Shown here in pieces: positions 8,280 to 18,387 of a DNA stretch of 64,000 nt. How positions within the stretch are numbered: the first letter of the stretch is position 1; each line of letters starts with the position of its first letter. Position numbers and translations under genes: made by a program. Below the pieces are notes generated by a model, which saw nothing but the letters and a program-made list of their open reading frames with translations, had not been told where the DNA came from and did no database searches. This stretch comes from UKL13-2 sp038321965 (lineage in GTDB: Bacteria; Pseudomonadota; Gammaproteobacteria; Burkholderiales; Usitatibacteraceae), in contig JBBQFL010000005.1 in the NCBI GenBank assembly GCA_038321965.1, positions 92,813 to 156,812 of the forward strand, written 5' to 3'.

Positions 8280-9438
8280 ATGCCTCAGCCGGATCGGGGT
8301 CGTCAGTCGCAGATCCACGAGGCGCCAATGACGAGGCAACTCCGGTACTCGCTGCAATTCGCGGTGTGCTGGTCACTACATCACCATTTTGTGCACGATG
8401 CACGAGCGCGCGGTCGACCAGCACCAACGCCAGCATGGCCTCTGCAATCGGTGTCGCACGGATGCCGACACAGGGATCGTGCCTGCCGTGAGTATTGATG
8501 ACAACCGGGTTGCCGACTTTGTCGATCGTCTGCCGATCAAGACGGATCGACGATGTTGGCTTGATGGCAATCGATACCGTCACGTCCTGCCCTGTGGAAA
8601 TCCCGCCCAGCACACCACCGGCATTGTTTGACATAAAGCCATCAGGCGACATTTCGTCAGAGTGCTGGGTACCCAATTGCTCGATGGCATGGAAGCCGGC
8701 ACCAATTTCTACCCCTTTCACCGCATTGATACCCATCATCGCGTGGGCAATGGCCGCGTCGAGCCGATCATAGACGGGGTCACCCCAACCCACCGGCACG
8801 CCGCTGGCGACGACGTTGATACGGGCGCCACAACTTTCCCCGGACTTGCGCAAACGATCCATGTAGGCTTCGAGCGAATCGATCCCACTTCGATTGGCTG
8901 CGAAGAACGGGTTTTCGTGAACCGCATCCCAGGTCTCAAAAGCGATTTTGTTTTCGCCGAGCTGTGACAGGTAGCCACGAATCGACACGCCAAATTTCTC
9001 GTACAGCCATTTTCGCGCCACCGCCCCTGCCGCCACGGTTGGCGCCGTCAGTCGCGCCGATGATCGGCCGCCGCCGCGATGATCACGTATGCCGTACTTC
9101 TGCAAGTAGGTGTAATCGGCGTGCCCCGGCCGAAAGCTCTCGGCGATGTTGCCATAGTCCTTGCTGCGCTGATCCTCGTTTCGAATCAGCAACGCGATCG
9201 GCGTCCCGGTAGTCTTCCCTTCGAACACGCCCGACAGTATTTCGACACGATCTTCCTCACGCCGTTGGGTTACATGCCGTGAAGTACCGGGCTTGCGCTT
9301 ATCCAGATCCGGCTGGATATCGTCGACCGATAACGCCATCCCCGGCGGACATCCATCGACCACGCAACCGATGGCCGGACCGTGAGATTCGCCAAAATTA
9401 GTGACCTTAAAGAGCTTGCCTAAAGTGCTTCCTGACAT
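8278..9438 (-). CDS. aroC: Chorismate synthase
   Basis: Converts 5-enolpyruvylshikimate-3-phosphate to chorismate, last common step of aromatic synthesis (cytoplasm, FMN-dependent). The start MSGSTLGKLFKVTNFGESHG at 9438-9436 matches the family; the open frame upstream is ignored. Signatures: GESHGPAIGCVVDG, RPGHADYTY and GGGRSSARLTAPTVAAGA, then GVEIGAGF and GGISTGQ. At 386 residues it is about 20 longer than many homologues owing to a C-terminal tail (SSLAPRGSATDDPDPAEA). It converges with the cyclase gene. Confidence 0.96.
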   Translation of the reverse strand: MSGSTLGKLFKVTNFGESHGPAIGCVVDGCPPGMALSVDDIQPDLDKRKPGTSRHVTQRREEDRVEILSGVFEGKTTGTPIALLIRNEDQRSKDYGNIAESFRPGHADYTYLQKYGIRDHRGGGRSSARLTAPTVAAGAVARKWLYEKFGVSIRGYLSQLGENKIAFETWDAVHENPFFAANRSGIDSLEAYMDRLRKSGESCGARINVVASGVPVGWGDPVYDRLDAAIAHAMMGINAVKGVEIGAGFHAIEQLGTQHSDEMSPDGFMSNNAGGVLGGISTGQDVTVSIAIKPTSSIRLDRQTIDKVGNPVVINTHGRHDPCVGIRATPIAEAMLALVLVDRALVHRAQNGDVVTSTPRIAASTGVASSLAPRGSATDDPDPAEA

Positions 9439-9574
9439 GATCGCTTGAAGTGTAAAAGTTGTCTTGAGTGTAGCACGCAGGCCTACTCCTTTTGCCCGTG
9501 CCGAGTTATAGTGAAGCTGCAGCAATCCAGCACTGTTTCAGCCCGACAACACACGTAAAAACGGAGCAACCACC

Positions 9575-9685
9575 ATGAGCAAAAGCAAAGACACAAAGAA
9601 ATCGGTGAAGAAAGAGCCCGCCAAAACACCGAAGGAAAAAAAAGAAGCCAAGAAGGTAAAAAAAGAAGAACGTAAGCGGGCGTGA
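9575..9685 (+). CDS. 36-residue lysine-rich microprotein
   Basis: A short frame starting MSKSKDTKKSVKKEPAK and ending KKEERKRA. Roughly 45 percent of residues are Lys and the rest mostly Glu, Ala and Pro, with no hydrophobic residues to speak of. A good GGAG lies 7-10 nt before the ATG, which argues that it is translated. No family recognised. Such a strongly basic, disordered peptide could bind nucleic acid, but that is a guess. It stands alone between divergent aroC and the GST gene. Confidence 0.55.
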   Translation: MSKSKDTKKSVKKEPAKTPKEKKEAKKVKKEERKRA

Positions 9686-9805
9686 GTTCGAATGGCAAAC
9701 GCCAGGTAAGTAATTGATAGATTTGCCAGCTCGCGATCAGAGCCTGCTGATCAAGGGCTGGCACCTTCGCGAATCGTTTCCAGAATATGTTTACCGAGAA
9801 ACCGA

Positions 9806-10477
9806 ATGATCATCGTTCACCACCTGAATAACTCACGATCACAACGTATTCTCTGGCTGCTCGAAGAGCTTGGACTCGAATATGAGGTCCAACGCTACGA
9901 GCGAGACAAAACCACCATGCGCGCGCCCGCGTCGTTGCGTGCGGTGCATCCGCTTGGCAAGTCTCCCGTCGTCACTGACGGCGACGTTGTAGTTGCAGAA
10001 TCCGGCGCCATTGTCGAGTATCTAGTCGAGCAACACGGCAAGGGTCGACTGATACCTGCGGCGGGGTCGGTGGATCGCTTGCGCTATACCTACTGGCTGC
10101 ATTTTGCCGAAGGCACCGCAATGACGCCACTATTGATGAAGCTGGTATTCAATCGCGTCGAAACCGGACCGATGCCATTTTTTGTACGCCCGATTGCCAA
10201 GAAAATCGCGAGTACAGTCAAGTCCAGCTACATCGATCCGGAAATAACCCAGCAGCTGGACTATATGGAAAAAGAAATTGCCAAGACTGGTTGGTTCGCG
10301 GGCAAATCGTTCAGTGCGGCTGATATCCAGATGAGCTTCCCGCTGGAGGCAGCGGCTTCGCGTGGTGGACTGGACACACGATATCCCAAACTTACCGACT
10401 TCATGCAACGCATCCACGCCCGCCCTGCATATAAACGCGCACTGGAGCGGGGAGGCGCGTACGAGCTATTGAGTTGA
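9806..10477 (+). CDS. Glutathione S-transferase family protein
   Basis: A 223-residue GST-fold protein. The N-terminal thioredoxin-like half (about 1-80) carries the catalytic-type start HHLNNSRSQRILWLLEELGL and the cis-Pro and glutathione-binding stretch GKSPVVTDGD plus ESGAIVEYL. The C-terminal helical half contains GKSFSAADIQMSFPLEA, a standard GST motif with the capping Asp. This resembles the bacterial Gst3-like subgroup. Substrate unknown. It is monocistronic and convergent with the prolyl oligopeptidase gene. Confidence 0.9.
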   Translation: MIIVHHLNNSRSQRILWLLEELGLEYEVQRYERDKTTMRAPASLRAVHPLGKSPVVTDGDVVVAESGAIVEYLVEQHGKGRLIPAAGSVDRLRYTYWLHFAEGTAMTPLLMKLVFNRVETGPMPFFVRPIAKKIASTVKSSYIDPEITQQLDYMEKEIAKTGWFAGKSFSAADIQMSFPLEAAASRGGLDTRYPKLTDFMQRIHARPAYKRALERGGAYELLS

Positions 10478-10549
10478 CGCGCACCAGCGATTGTCGACTG
10501 CTCCGTCCCCGCAGGAGACTATCTGCCCGTCGCCGCTGCGAGTTCCAAG

Positions 10550-12709
10550 TTATTTCGTGGAGCGCAAATCAACGCCCAGCTGCTGAAACAGGAAACTGTA
10601 CGTATCCGTCTGCTCGTTGATGGTTTCACTCAACGACGAACCGATGCCGTGACCACTGGCCGCGCTGGTGCGCATCAAAATGGGATGGCCCGTCGGGTTA
10701 GCGGCTTGTAATCGCGCAATCATCTTGCGCGATTGCGCAGGATTGACGCGCCCGTCGTTGTCACCGGTGGTCATGATGACGGCGGGATACGCGGTACCGT
10801 CCTTGACACGATGAAACGGCGAATAAGCGTACAGCGCATCAAACTGCGCCTTGTCCTTGACGGTACCAAACTCGGTAATGTTGAAGGCACCGTTGGGATC
10901 GAGCTCGATACGAAGCATGTCGTAAATGCCGACGGCGCTATGTACGACGCGGAACAATTCGGGCCGCTGCGTCAACGCTGCCCCCATCAGCAGCCCACCG
11001 TTGCTACCACCTTGAATGGCCAGCTTGGCAGGAGAGGTGTAACCCTTGGCAATCAGGTATTCGGCCGAGGCGATGAAATCGTCGAACACGTTTTGCTTGC
11101 GCGTGAGATTGCCCGCCAAATGCCATGCGTCGCCGAATTCGCCGCCGCCACGGATATTGGCCGTGACAAAAATTCCCCCATGGTCCAGCCAGACGCGCCG
11201 CGTGGTCGAAAACCGCGGAGTTTCGTTTACGCCATAACCGCCATAGCCATAAAGAATGGTCGGATTGCTGCCGTCGAGTTTCACGCCCTTTTTGCGGATG
11301 ATGTTGAGCGGTACGCGGGTACCGTCCTTGGATATGGCAAATTCGCGAACCACCTCGGTATCGCTGAAATCCGCCGCACTGGTCATGAATAGCGCCGTCT
11401 TGACGGGTTTATTGTCGGCGCCGACCCGATACCAGGCTGGCGGCTGCGTGTAGCTGCCGATTGAAAGCAGCACGCTGCCCTTATCCGCATGTGTAATCTG
11501 GCTAATGCTGCTCACCGGCGGCAGTTCAATATCCTTGGCGGCTAGCGTCTTCAAGTCGATGACGGTCAATTTTGATGGCCCGCCAAGCAGCAGGGAAACA
11601 AACAGCCGACCGTTGCTGACTTCATAGTGCCCAATCGTGCCCTCACCTTCGGGCAAGAGTGTCTGCGCATTCGCAAGCAAAGGCTTGTCGAGCGGAACGC
11701 GGATCAACTTGCCGCGCGGCGAGCCTTTGCGCGACAGCAAGTAGAGCCAGCCATCGTTACCGAACTGCGCCGCCTTTACTTCGTCGTCAAAGGCTGCCAG
11801 ACGCTGCCATTTGGATTTCGACTGCAGATATATGGCGATCTCGCCACCGTCGCCGTTACTGATGACGGCAACCTGCTCGCCCGATTTGGCGCTGGCAAGC
11901 GTTGTTTCGGCAATGCGCGGAAAATCTTTGCCCACGGCGTAGACATCTTTGTCTACGCTTTGTCCTAACTGATGGAAATAGACTTGCTGATAGAAATGGA
12001 TGTCCGCTTCAGCGCGCTCACCCGGCGCCGGATAGCGTGTGTAATAAAAACCTTTGCTATCAGCGCGCCACGACACCGCCCCACCCGCCGTCGGGTATTG
12101 CACGCGCGGAATCACCACGTCGATTTTCTTGCCGCTGGCGACATCGACGATGTGTACCGAGCCGTCCTCGCTACCCTTCTCGGATAACGAAACGGCGACG
12201 AGTTTTCCATTGGGGGAAGGCTCGTAGAAATCAATGGCGATGGACCCATCAGCGGCGAGCAGGTTCGGATCAACGACGACTCTCTCGCTCGCCGTCTGAT
12301 CAGCGGAAGCCAGCGTCACCAATAGTGGCTGCTGTTTTGGCGGCTGCGATTTGATCGCAAACAATTTGCCGCCCTGCGTATTCAGGTTGTAGTAACTGCT
12401 GGAGCGCGACAACGTCAGCGCCTTGATACGCTCAAGCACGTTTTCACGACCGGGAATGGCGTCGAGTGCGTCGCGCGTGATCTTGTTTTGCGCCGCTACC
12501 CAGGATTTCACTTCTGGTTTTACTGCATCTTCTAGCCACTGGTAATCATCAGCCACCGCAATGCCGTGATAGGTATCGGTCACGCGTTGCTTTGGCGCCG
12601 GTGGGTAAGCCGGCGCGGCGGCGGCAGACACCGCCAGCGTCAATGCGCAGGAGAGCGCAGCGGCATTTGCAAACAATGATGTTGAAACGAACGGCTTTCC
12701 TGCGGTCAT
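10550..12709 (-). CDS. Prolyl oligopeptidase family (S9A) exported serine peptidase
   Basis: A 719-residue peptidase with a signal peptide (hydrophobic segment about 13-32, AAAAPAYPP following), so probably periplasmic. The N-terminal part is the seven-bladed propeller (starts KQRVTDTYHGIAVADDYQWLE, the S9A entry motif). The C-terminal alpha/beta hydrolase domain has the nucleophile Ser569 in GGSNGG, Asp652 in GDNDGRV and His687 in ASGHGIG, so the catalytic triad is intact. The start has AAGGAA about 8 nt upstream. Expected activity is cleavage of short peptides after proline. Confidence 0.93.
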   Translation of the reverse strand: MTAGKPFVSTSLFANAAALSCALTLAVSAAAAPAYPPAPKQRVTDTYHGIAVADDYQWLEDAVKPEVKSWVAAQNKITRDALDAIPGRENVLERIKALTLSRSSSYYNLNTQGGKLFAIKSQPPKQQPLLVTLASADQTASERVVVDPNLLAADGSIAIDFYEPSPNGKLVAVSLSEKGSEDGSVHIVDVASGKKIDVVIPRVQYPTAGGAVSWRADSKGFYYTRYPAPGERAEADIHFYQQVYFHQLGQSVDKDVYAVGKDFPRIAETTLASAKSGEQVAVISNGDGGEIAIYLQSKSKWQRLAAFDDEVKAAQFGNDGWLYLLSRKGSPRGKLIRVPLDKPLLANAQTLLPEGEGTIGHYEVSNGRLFVSLLLGGPSKLTVIDLKTLAAKDIELPPVSSISQITHADKGSVLLSIGSYTQPPAWYRVGADNKPVKTALFMTSAADFSDTEVVREFAISKDGTRVPLNIIRKKGVKLDGSNPTILYGYGGYGVNETPRFSTTRRVWLDHGGIFVTANIRGGGEFGDAWHLAGNLTRKQNVFDDFIASAEYLIAKGYTSPAKLAIQGGSNGGLLMGAALTQRPELFRVVHSAVGIYDMLRIELDPNGAFNITEFGTVKDKAQFDALYAYSPFHRVKDGTAYPAVIMTTGDNDGRVNPAQSRKMIARLQAANPTGHPILMRTSAASGHGIGSSLSETINEQTDTYSFLFQQLGVDLRSTK

Positions 12710-12881
12710 GTTGGGTTCCTTGAAAAAAGCGCGGACGGAGACGATGCGCGACAGGCGCTCAGGCTATCGGATTCAGCGGCAAAAGCAACCCTCCGCGCAC
12801 AGGAATTTGGTAGCAAACTGTGACGGGAGGGGTCAGGCAATTCATGGCTTTCTCCCCTCCACTAGCCAGTCGCGATAAAGC

Positions 12882-15800
12882 TCAACTCTTCTCAACCGTG
12901 ATCGTGTTGTCCTTGGGACGCCGGTCGATCAGTTTGTTCATCGGGTCAATGCCCGCCTTGGCAGGCTTCCTGTCCACGATAACGGTAATCTCGTTCTCTT
13001 CCTTATCGAACTTGCGCTTCTCAAGAAAAATCGGCACGCCCTTTTCGTCGAGTACGCCGACATCGATCCAGTCCGCCAGCGGCGCATCTTCTTCCTTGCC
13101 CAACTTGTCAGCCTTGCGTTTCTTGGCGGTGATTTTCATCGTCACCTCGAACCGCCCTGCGGGAAGCTCCTTGTAGGTTGCCTTGGTCGTGCGGTTATCG
13201 AAGAGCACGATGTTTTCAAACATGTCGTCGATCACATACTGAAGATGCGGCGGCGTGACAGCGCGAATGTGCTTCAGGAATATCGTCGAATTCGGATACG
13301 GTGGCCCCTTGTACGCGGACTCCTCGATCAGGGCTTTCAACGCTTTATTCACGTTGGCCTCGCCGATGTAATCCTGCAAGGCGTACATCACCACGCTACC
13401 CTTGTTGTAGTGGATGTACTGCTGGTTTTCAACCCGGGCCAGCGGCAATTCCTTTTTCTGCTCGAAGGCGCGACCGGTCAGGTAGCGATCCATTTCGTAC
13501 GAAAGGAACTTCTGCATCTTCGCGTCGCCGTACTTCTTTTTCATCACCATCAGCGCCGAATACTGTGCAAGTGTTTCCGACAGCATGGTGCCGCCCTGCA
13601 CCGCGCCACCCATCACCTGATGCGCCCACCACTGATGCGCCGCTTCATGTGCGGTCACGTAATACGGATAATCCACATCTTTTTCATCGCCTTCTCGAAC
13701 GCGCGCAATGAAGCCAATGCCTTCCGAATACGGAATCGTGTTCGGAAATGCCTGCGCGAAATTTGCGTAGCGCGGAAACTCCAGAATACGGAATTGCTTG
13801 TGCTGGTAAGGACCGAAGGCGTCGCTGAAATATTCGAGCGAGGCCTTGGTGGCAGCAATCATTCGATCAAGGTTGTATTCATGACCGGGGTGGTAGTAGA
13901 CTTCGATGGAGACATCGCGCCATTTATCCTTCTTCACTGCATAGCGCGCCGATTGGTAGGCAAAGAAATTCAGGATGGGCACGTCCATCTTGTAGCTGAA
14001 GTACCGCCGCCCATTCTCCTTCCATTCTTTTTGCAGATAGCCGGGGGCAACCGCGATCTGGTCTTCGTCGGTACCGACTACCGTATCGAACGCAATCCAG
14101 TCGGCATCGCTGGAAATGTAGTTGCGCTTGAGGCCCTCGGGATCGTCGCGGTCGCGCATGCGCTCTTTGGGGAGGAGGCCGTACTTCTTGCGGTCCTGGT
14201 CGCGCGAAATCTCGCCACCCTCCTGATAACCGATCACCGGAAGTATGCTGCGGCCGTTCACAAAGGAGCCGTTGAAAACCACGCTGGTATTCGAGCCCGA
14301 ATTGGTGAAGCCATTCGTTACCTGTTCCAGATCGAAATACAGTGTCGCTTCAGCACCCGGTGGCAATGGTTCTCTAAATCGATAGTGCTTGACACCAAAT
14401 TTTTTATCGTCTTTCACAAGCTCTGCAGCCCCATCCTTAAGCAACTTACGGTGTTCCCCAGGCACATCAAAATCTAACTTGTGAATGACCAGATCATCGT
14501 CGAGGAAGCCTAGCAACACATCGCTCACCGACTGCGCATTCTTATTCTTTAACTGGTAGCTGCCAGTCATGCGCAAGCGCTGTTCGCGCGGATAAAGGTC
14601 CGTCTTGACGCTGACCGCGGTGATACGCAATTGTGGCGACTTCGCGGTTTCTTTGTATTGCTTCTCGTAGTCCGCCTGACGCTGTTGTCCAGCCGCACTG
14701 TTTTGATATTTGTTGAGTATGTTGGTGTTGTAGAAAATGAAGCCGCCCAGTCCAACAAACAGCAGAGATGCAATCGCCGTCGTCGCCATCACGCCACCCG
14801 TGAAACGGCCACACGCCATCACCATTCGTGCGCGCCAGCCGCTCACCGTGCCGCGCGTCCAGAGCAGATAGGCCGCTATCGTCAGCAGGATCGCGGCAGA
14901 GGTCCAGTAAGCCTCGAACGCAAACAGCCTCGGCAGGAAGTGTCCGAAGCCGTTCATGTCCGAATACGTTGCCGAGGGAATCGAGCCGTATTTGTACAGA
15001 TTGTGTTCGAGCCCCAGCCCGGACGCGAACGAGATCGCGATGTAATAAACGATCATCAGGAAGTGCCCCAGATACTTCTGGTTCACGACGCTGTGAATGG
15101 CGATGGCCAGCGCGCAAAGCAGCCAGTATTCGAGCAATTGCAGGCCGAGCAATTCTTTCAGGTACAGGCCGATTTCAAAATTGAAATAACCCTTGAACGC
15201 CTGAATCGACATGCCGCAGAGCATCAACAGCAGTTGCAGCAACACCGGCACCATCATGAGCGCCAGCAGCTTGGACATTAGTGGCAACCACGTCGGCACA
15301 GGGGTCGCGTCGAGGATCTGGTCGAGACGATTGTCACGCTCGCGCCAGACCAGCTCGCCTGCATAAAAGGCGATGATGATGAGCATGAACAAGCCAAACG
15401 TGCCGCCCAGTAATCCTGTCATTTGATAGGTGACCGGCCAGGTTTGTGTGCCGAAAACGTTACCCAACGTGGTACTGGCAAAAATCAGGAAAAGAATGCC
15501 CGCGAAGACGAGCACGCCGAAATAAATGTTCTTGATGGTTTCGCGCAAATTCAGCCACACCAGTTGCGGCAGCATGCCAATACCGGCGGTCGTGATGGTC
15601 ACTGATGCGAGACGCGTCGATGGTGCGTGAACGCGATCAGCCGACTCATCGACGAGCTTCTTTGCCTTGCCCACTACGCGTTCATTGGCAAATCCCGCAA
15701 ACGAAAATCGCCAGAAGCCGAACGCGGCGACAGCCGAGGCCACGCTGAGCCAAAGCAGCCGGTTCCAGAGCAGCACACCCTCCAGCGACATCAGCCGCGT

Positions 15801-16502
15801 ATTGCGGTCGGCCACGGTCCAGTATTCGGCGAGTCGACCGACGGCCGTGGCGCCAAAAGGGTCGATCAGGGCGGCGATGGTTTTGTTGTCGATATCGCGC
15901 AACAGTTGGAGGGAGATCAGGTAACCGATAAGTAGCAGCACGCTACCGATATAAACCGGCAACATTTTTTTCGTTAATGCGGAGATGAAAAAGAAAATGC
16001 TGCCAACCAGTAAGGCGTTGGGCAGAAGGATGAAGGCATATGGCGTCAGGTAGGACAGCCACAGATTCGGCCCCAGGCGCTCGGCATCCATTCCCGGCAG
16101 GTGCGTCGCGAACCATGCGCCGAGGCCGATGCTGACAAAGATCAGAAGCAGCACGCCAAACGCGCCGATGAAACGCCCACCGAGATAATCCAACTTCGAA
16201 ATCGGCGAAGTAAAGAAGAAATGATGTGAGCGGTACTCTGCATCTTGCTGCACCGCACGCCCCATCACGGCTGCCATCACAATTACACCAAACATCCCCA
16301 ACAGCGAAATCGTCTGCGTGATTGCGAACGGTGAATTGACGAATACCTTTCCCGAGCCAAACGAAATATTGGCCTCTTTGAACAAGCCCCCCGCTGCAGC
16401 AATCCACAGCATCGCGAGTGCGAAGAAGACCAGAAAATATACCCAGGTCGACACTCTGGTCGCACGGGTTTTGAATTCAAAAAGCGCAATCTTGATCAAC
16501 AT
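12882..16502 (-). CDS. ABC transporter permease fused to an M1-family aminopeptidase
   Basis: A 1206-residue polytopic protein. Residues 1-about 600 carry two ABC-2 type permease blocks (TM helices near 20-40, 55-75 and 100-250, and again 320-570). The C-terminal about 600 residues form an M1 gluzincin domain with zinc motif H952-E-A-A-H956-QWW and the downstream Glu in LSETLAQYSALM, so the peptidase is probably active. This fused architecture is a known family. It begins 12 nt after the ABC ATPase gene (SD-like GGCGAGG), forming a two-gene transporter operon. The substrate, perhaps peptides handled at the membrane, is unknown. Confidence 0.9.
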   Translation of the reverse strand: MLIKIALFEFKTRATRVSTWVYFLVFFALAMLWIAAAGGLFKEANISFGSGKVFVNSPFAITQTISLLGMFGVIVMAAVMGRAVQQDAEYRSHHFFFTSPISKLDYLGGRFIGAFGVLLLIFVSIGLGAWFATHLPGMDAERLGPNLWLSYLTPYAFILLPNALLVGSIFFFISALTKKMLPVYIGSVLLLIGYLISLQLLRDIDNKTIAALIDPFGATAVGRLAEYWTVADRNTRLMSLEGVLLWNRLLWLSVASAVAAFGFWRFSFAGFANERVVGKAKKLVDESADRVHAPSTRLASVTITTAGIGMLPQLVWLNLRETIKNIYFGVLVFAGILFLIFASTTLGNVFGTQTWPVTYQMTGLLGGTFGLFMLIIIAFYAGELVWRERDNRLDQILDATPVPTWLPLMSKLLALMMVPVLLQLLLMLCGMSIQAFKGYFNFEIGLYLKELLGLQLLEYWLLCALAIAIHSVVNQKYLGHFLMIVYYIAISFASGLGLEHNLYKYGSIPSATYSDMNGFGHFLPRLFAFEAYWTSAAILLTIAAYLLWTRGTVSGWRARMVMACGRFTGGVMATTAIASLLFVGLGGFIFYNTNILNKYQNSAAGQQRQADYEKQYKETAKSPQLRITAVSVKTDLYPREQRLRMTGSYQLKNKNAQSVSDVLLGFLDDDLVIHKLDFDVPGEHRKLLKDGAAELVKDDKKFGVKHYRFREPLPPGAEATLYFDLEQVTNGFTNSGSNTSVVFNGSFVNGRSILPVIGYQEGGEISRDQDRKKYGLLPKERMRDRDDPEGLKRNYISSDADWIAFDTVVGTDEDQIAVAPGYLQKEWKENGRRYFSYKMDVPILNFFAYQSARYAVKKDKWRDVSIEVYYHPGHEYNLDRMIAATKASLEYFSDAFGPYQHKQFRILEFPRYANFAQAFPNTIPYSEGIGFIARVREGDEKDVDYPYYVTAHEAAHQWWAHQVMGGAVQGGTMLSETLAQYSALMVMKKKYGDAKMQKFLSYEMDRYLTGRAFEQKKELPLARVENQQYIHYNKGSVVMYALQDYIGEANVNKALKALIEESAYKGPPYPNSTIFLKHIRAVTPPHLQYVIDDMFENIVLFDNRTTKATYKELPAGRFEVTMKITAKKRKADKLGKEEDAPLADWIDVGVLDEKGVPIFLEKRKFDKEENEITVIVDRKPAKAGIDPMNKLIDRRPKDNTITVEKS

Positions 16503-16514
16503 GTCACACCTCGC

Positions 16515-17426
16515 CTACGCAGCAACATGTTCGGCAGGCGCAGTGGCGCTGGCTCCCAGGAAGCCACCGATGGCAGCAAAGTACGTGTCTTCGAGTTCGG
16601 GTGCCACTGCAGAGAACGCGGGGCCGGGTTGTGAGTCCCCGATCACATGAATGCGCGTCTGCCCCGCGATGAGTCGGGTCGAGATGACCGGATACTGGGT
16701 CTTGGCAGCCGCCAGCTCCGCCCGAGGCACCGACGCGGCCCACAGGCGACCATTGAGTGCGCTTGTCAATTCATTGGGTTTCCCGGTGAGCAGCACCCGG
16801 CCTTTGTTGATGATGGCCATGTTCGGACAGAGATCGCTCACGTCGGACACGATATGCGTTGACAGCACCACTATCACCTGCTCGCCGATTTCGGCCAGCA
16901 GGTTATGAAATCGTACCCGCTCCTCAGGATCGAGACCCGCCGTGGGTTCGTCGACGATGATCAGCTTGGGATTACCCAGTAGCGCTTGTGCAATGCCGAA
17001 GCGCTGGCGCATGCCGCCCGAATAGCCACCCAGCGCCTTGTCGCGTACGTCGAAGAGGTTGGTTTGCTTGAGAAGGCCTGCGACAACGTCTAGCCGCTCT
17101 TTCTTGTTGGCCAGCCCCTTCAACTCGGCGAGGTGAGTGAGCATGTCCCAGGCCGAGACTTTTGGATAAACGCCGAATTCCTGGGGCAGGTAGCCCAACT
17201 CGCCGCGCACGGCGTCCTTGTCCTTGAGTACATCGATGTTGCCCAGCCGTGCGCTACCAGAATCAGCGTCCTGCAGCGTCGCCAGCGTACGCATCAACGT
17301 CGATTTGCCGGCGCCATTGGGGCCCAGCAAGCCAAACATGCCGGTGGGAATCGTCAGCGTGACATCCTTGAGAGCCTGCACGCCGTTGGGATAGGTTTTG
17401 GAGAGACCGCTGATGACGAGTTCCAT
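16515..17426 (-). CDS. ABC transporter ATP-binding protein
   Basis: A 303-residue ABC ATPase. MELVISGLSKTYPNG at 17426 is the natural start; an upstream in-frame extension looks non-coding. Walker A GPNGAGKST (about residue 40), Q-loop LPQEFGVYP, signature LGGYSGGMRQR, Walker B LIIVDEPTAGLDPEER and H-loop STH are all present. The last about 80 residues are a DrrA-type C-terminal extension. It pairs with the downstream permease-peptidase fusion, and the two presumably form one exporter complex. Confidence 0.93.
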   Translation of the reverse strand: MELVISGLSKTYPNGVQALKDVTLTIPTGMFGLLGPNGAGKSTLMRTLATLQDADSGSARLGNIDVLKDKDAVRGELGYLPQEFGVYPKVSAWDMLTHLAELKGLANKKERLDVVAGLLKQTNLFDVRDKALGGYSGGMRQRFGIAQALLGNPKLIIVDEPTAGLDPEERVRFHNLLAEIGEQVIVVLSTHIVSDVSDLCPNMAIINKGRVLLTGKPNELTSALNGRLWAASVPRAELAAAKTQYPVISTRLIAGQTRIHVIGDSQPGPAFSAVAPELEDTYFAAIGGFLGASATAPAEHVAA

Positions 17427-17619
17427 GGGATGTTCCAGGACAGTGGGGGAAGTCCGCAGTATCCACGCACGCCCCTGCAAGAACAAGCCGGGCGCGACAA
17501 ATCGTCAGATTCAGGGAATGACTGCAGGAGCTGGTTGCCTCAAATGCCCGAAATCAGCAAAAACAAGTGGCTTTCCCGGCGATTGCCCGGCCGGATGCCA
17601 CGCAACATCAGGGCGACTA

Positions 17620-18243
17620 TCAGTGCGTCACACCCGGAACCGCTTGTGGAATAAACGCCAGGATCCAGAAAACCAGCCCACCCACCGCACCTACCCCTGC
17701 CAAAACGAGCATCCAGCGCCGACGGGTCAGCACACAGATGGCAGCCAGCGAAATGGCAATCTGGATGAAGGTCATCGATTGGGCGAGTTTTAGGTGCGGA
17801 TAGAGTTCGTGATCCGATTTTGCGTTTGCCTCGGCGGACAACTTTTCGAGCGCTTCCGCATTCTTCTTGATATCTTCTTTTTCGGTGCTGTAGCGCTTCA
17901 CGTCCGCTGTGTATTTCACTTTCTTTTCAGCGTCGTTGGTCAGGAGCGCGGCGAGTTCGGCCAGATTCTGCTTGGTACTCTTTGCCTGGTAAAACGCCCA
18001 TTGATTGGACGCATCCGTTTTCTTCAGCACCGCTTCGTTCTTGAAAATCAGCGCCTCGTTCTGCGCATGGCCACCTTGATAGCTGACGATTGCGCCAATC
18101 GTGGCGAGGATAGCCGTAAAAATCGCTACCGTTTGAACAAAGCCCGCCTCCGCTTTGTGCCCTTCGCCGCCGCCTTCGTCATGCGCACCATGCTCAAGTG
18201 CGTGATCGTGGGGACCGTGAACGTGAAATGTTCCACCTGACAT
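17620..18243 (-). CDS. DUF4337 domain membrane protein
   Basis: A 207-residue protein with a His-rich N-terminus (HVHGPHDHALEHGAH), a TM helix about residues 36-55 (VQTVAIFTAILATIGAIVSY), a long hydrophilic, probably helical middle (about 60-150, LKKTDASNQWAFYQAKSTKQ), and two C-terminal TM helices (about 155-172 and 178-198). The layout and the NQWAFYQAKS motif match DUF4337. A strong AGGAG precedes the ATG. Function unknown; the His cluster might bind metal, but this is not established. Confidence 0.8.
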   Translation of the reverse strand: MSGGTFHVHGPHDHALEHGAHDEGGGEGHKAEAGFVQTVAIFTAILATIGAIVSYQGGHAQNEALIFKNEAVLKKTDASNQWAFYQAKSTKQNLAELAALLTNDAEKKVKYTADVKRYSTEKEDIKKNAEALEKLSAEANAKSDHELYPHLKLAQSMTFIQIAISLAAICVLTRRRWMLVLAGVGAVGGLVFWILAFIPQAVPGVTH

Positions 18244-18387
18244 TTTGGACTCCTGAAAAGAAAACTGTCGCGATTATGCGGCCAATTTGTGAGCGTTGCC
18301 ATCGCAACGAAATACTCGCATATTCGTACGCCGACGGTTTTGGCAAATCGAGTTCTGGCAAACTACACCATTACACAAGAATCCGTC

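Noticed and set aside
13245..14477. A 410-codon plus-strand open frame inside the ABC permease/M1 peptidase gene
   Set aside because: Antisense shadow of a clearly coding minus-strand gene with intact zinc motif; the frame's protein has no recognisable domain.
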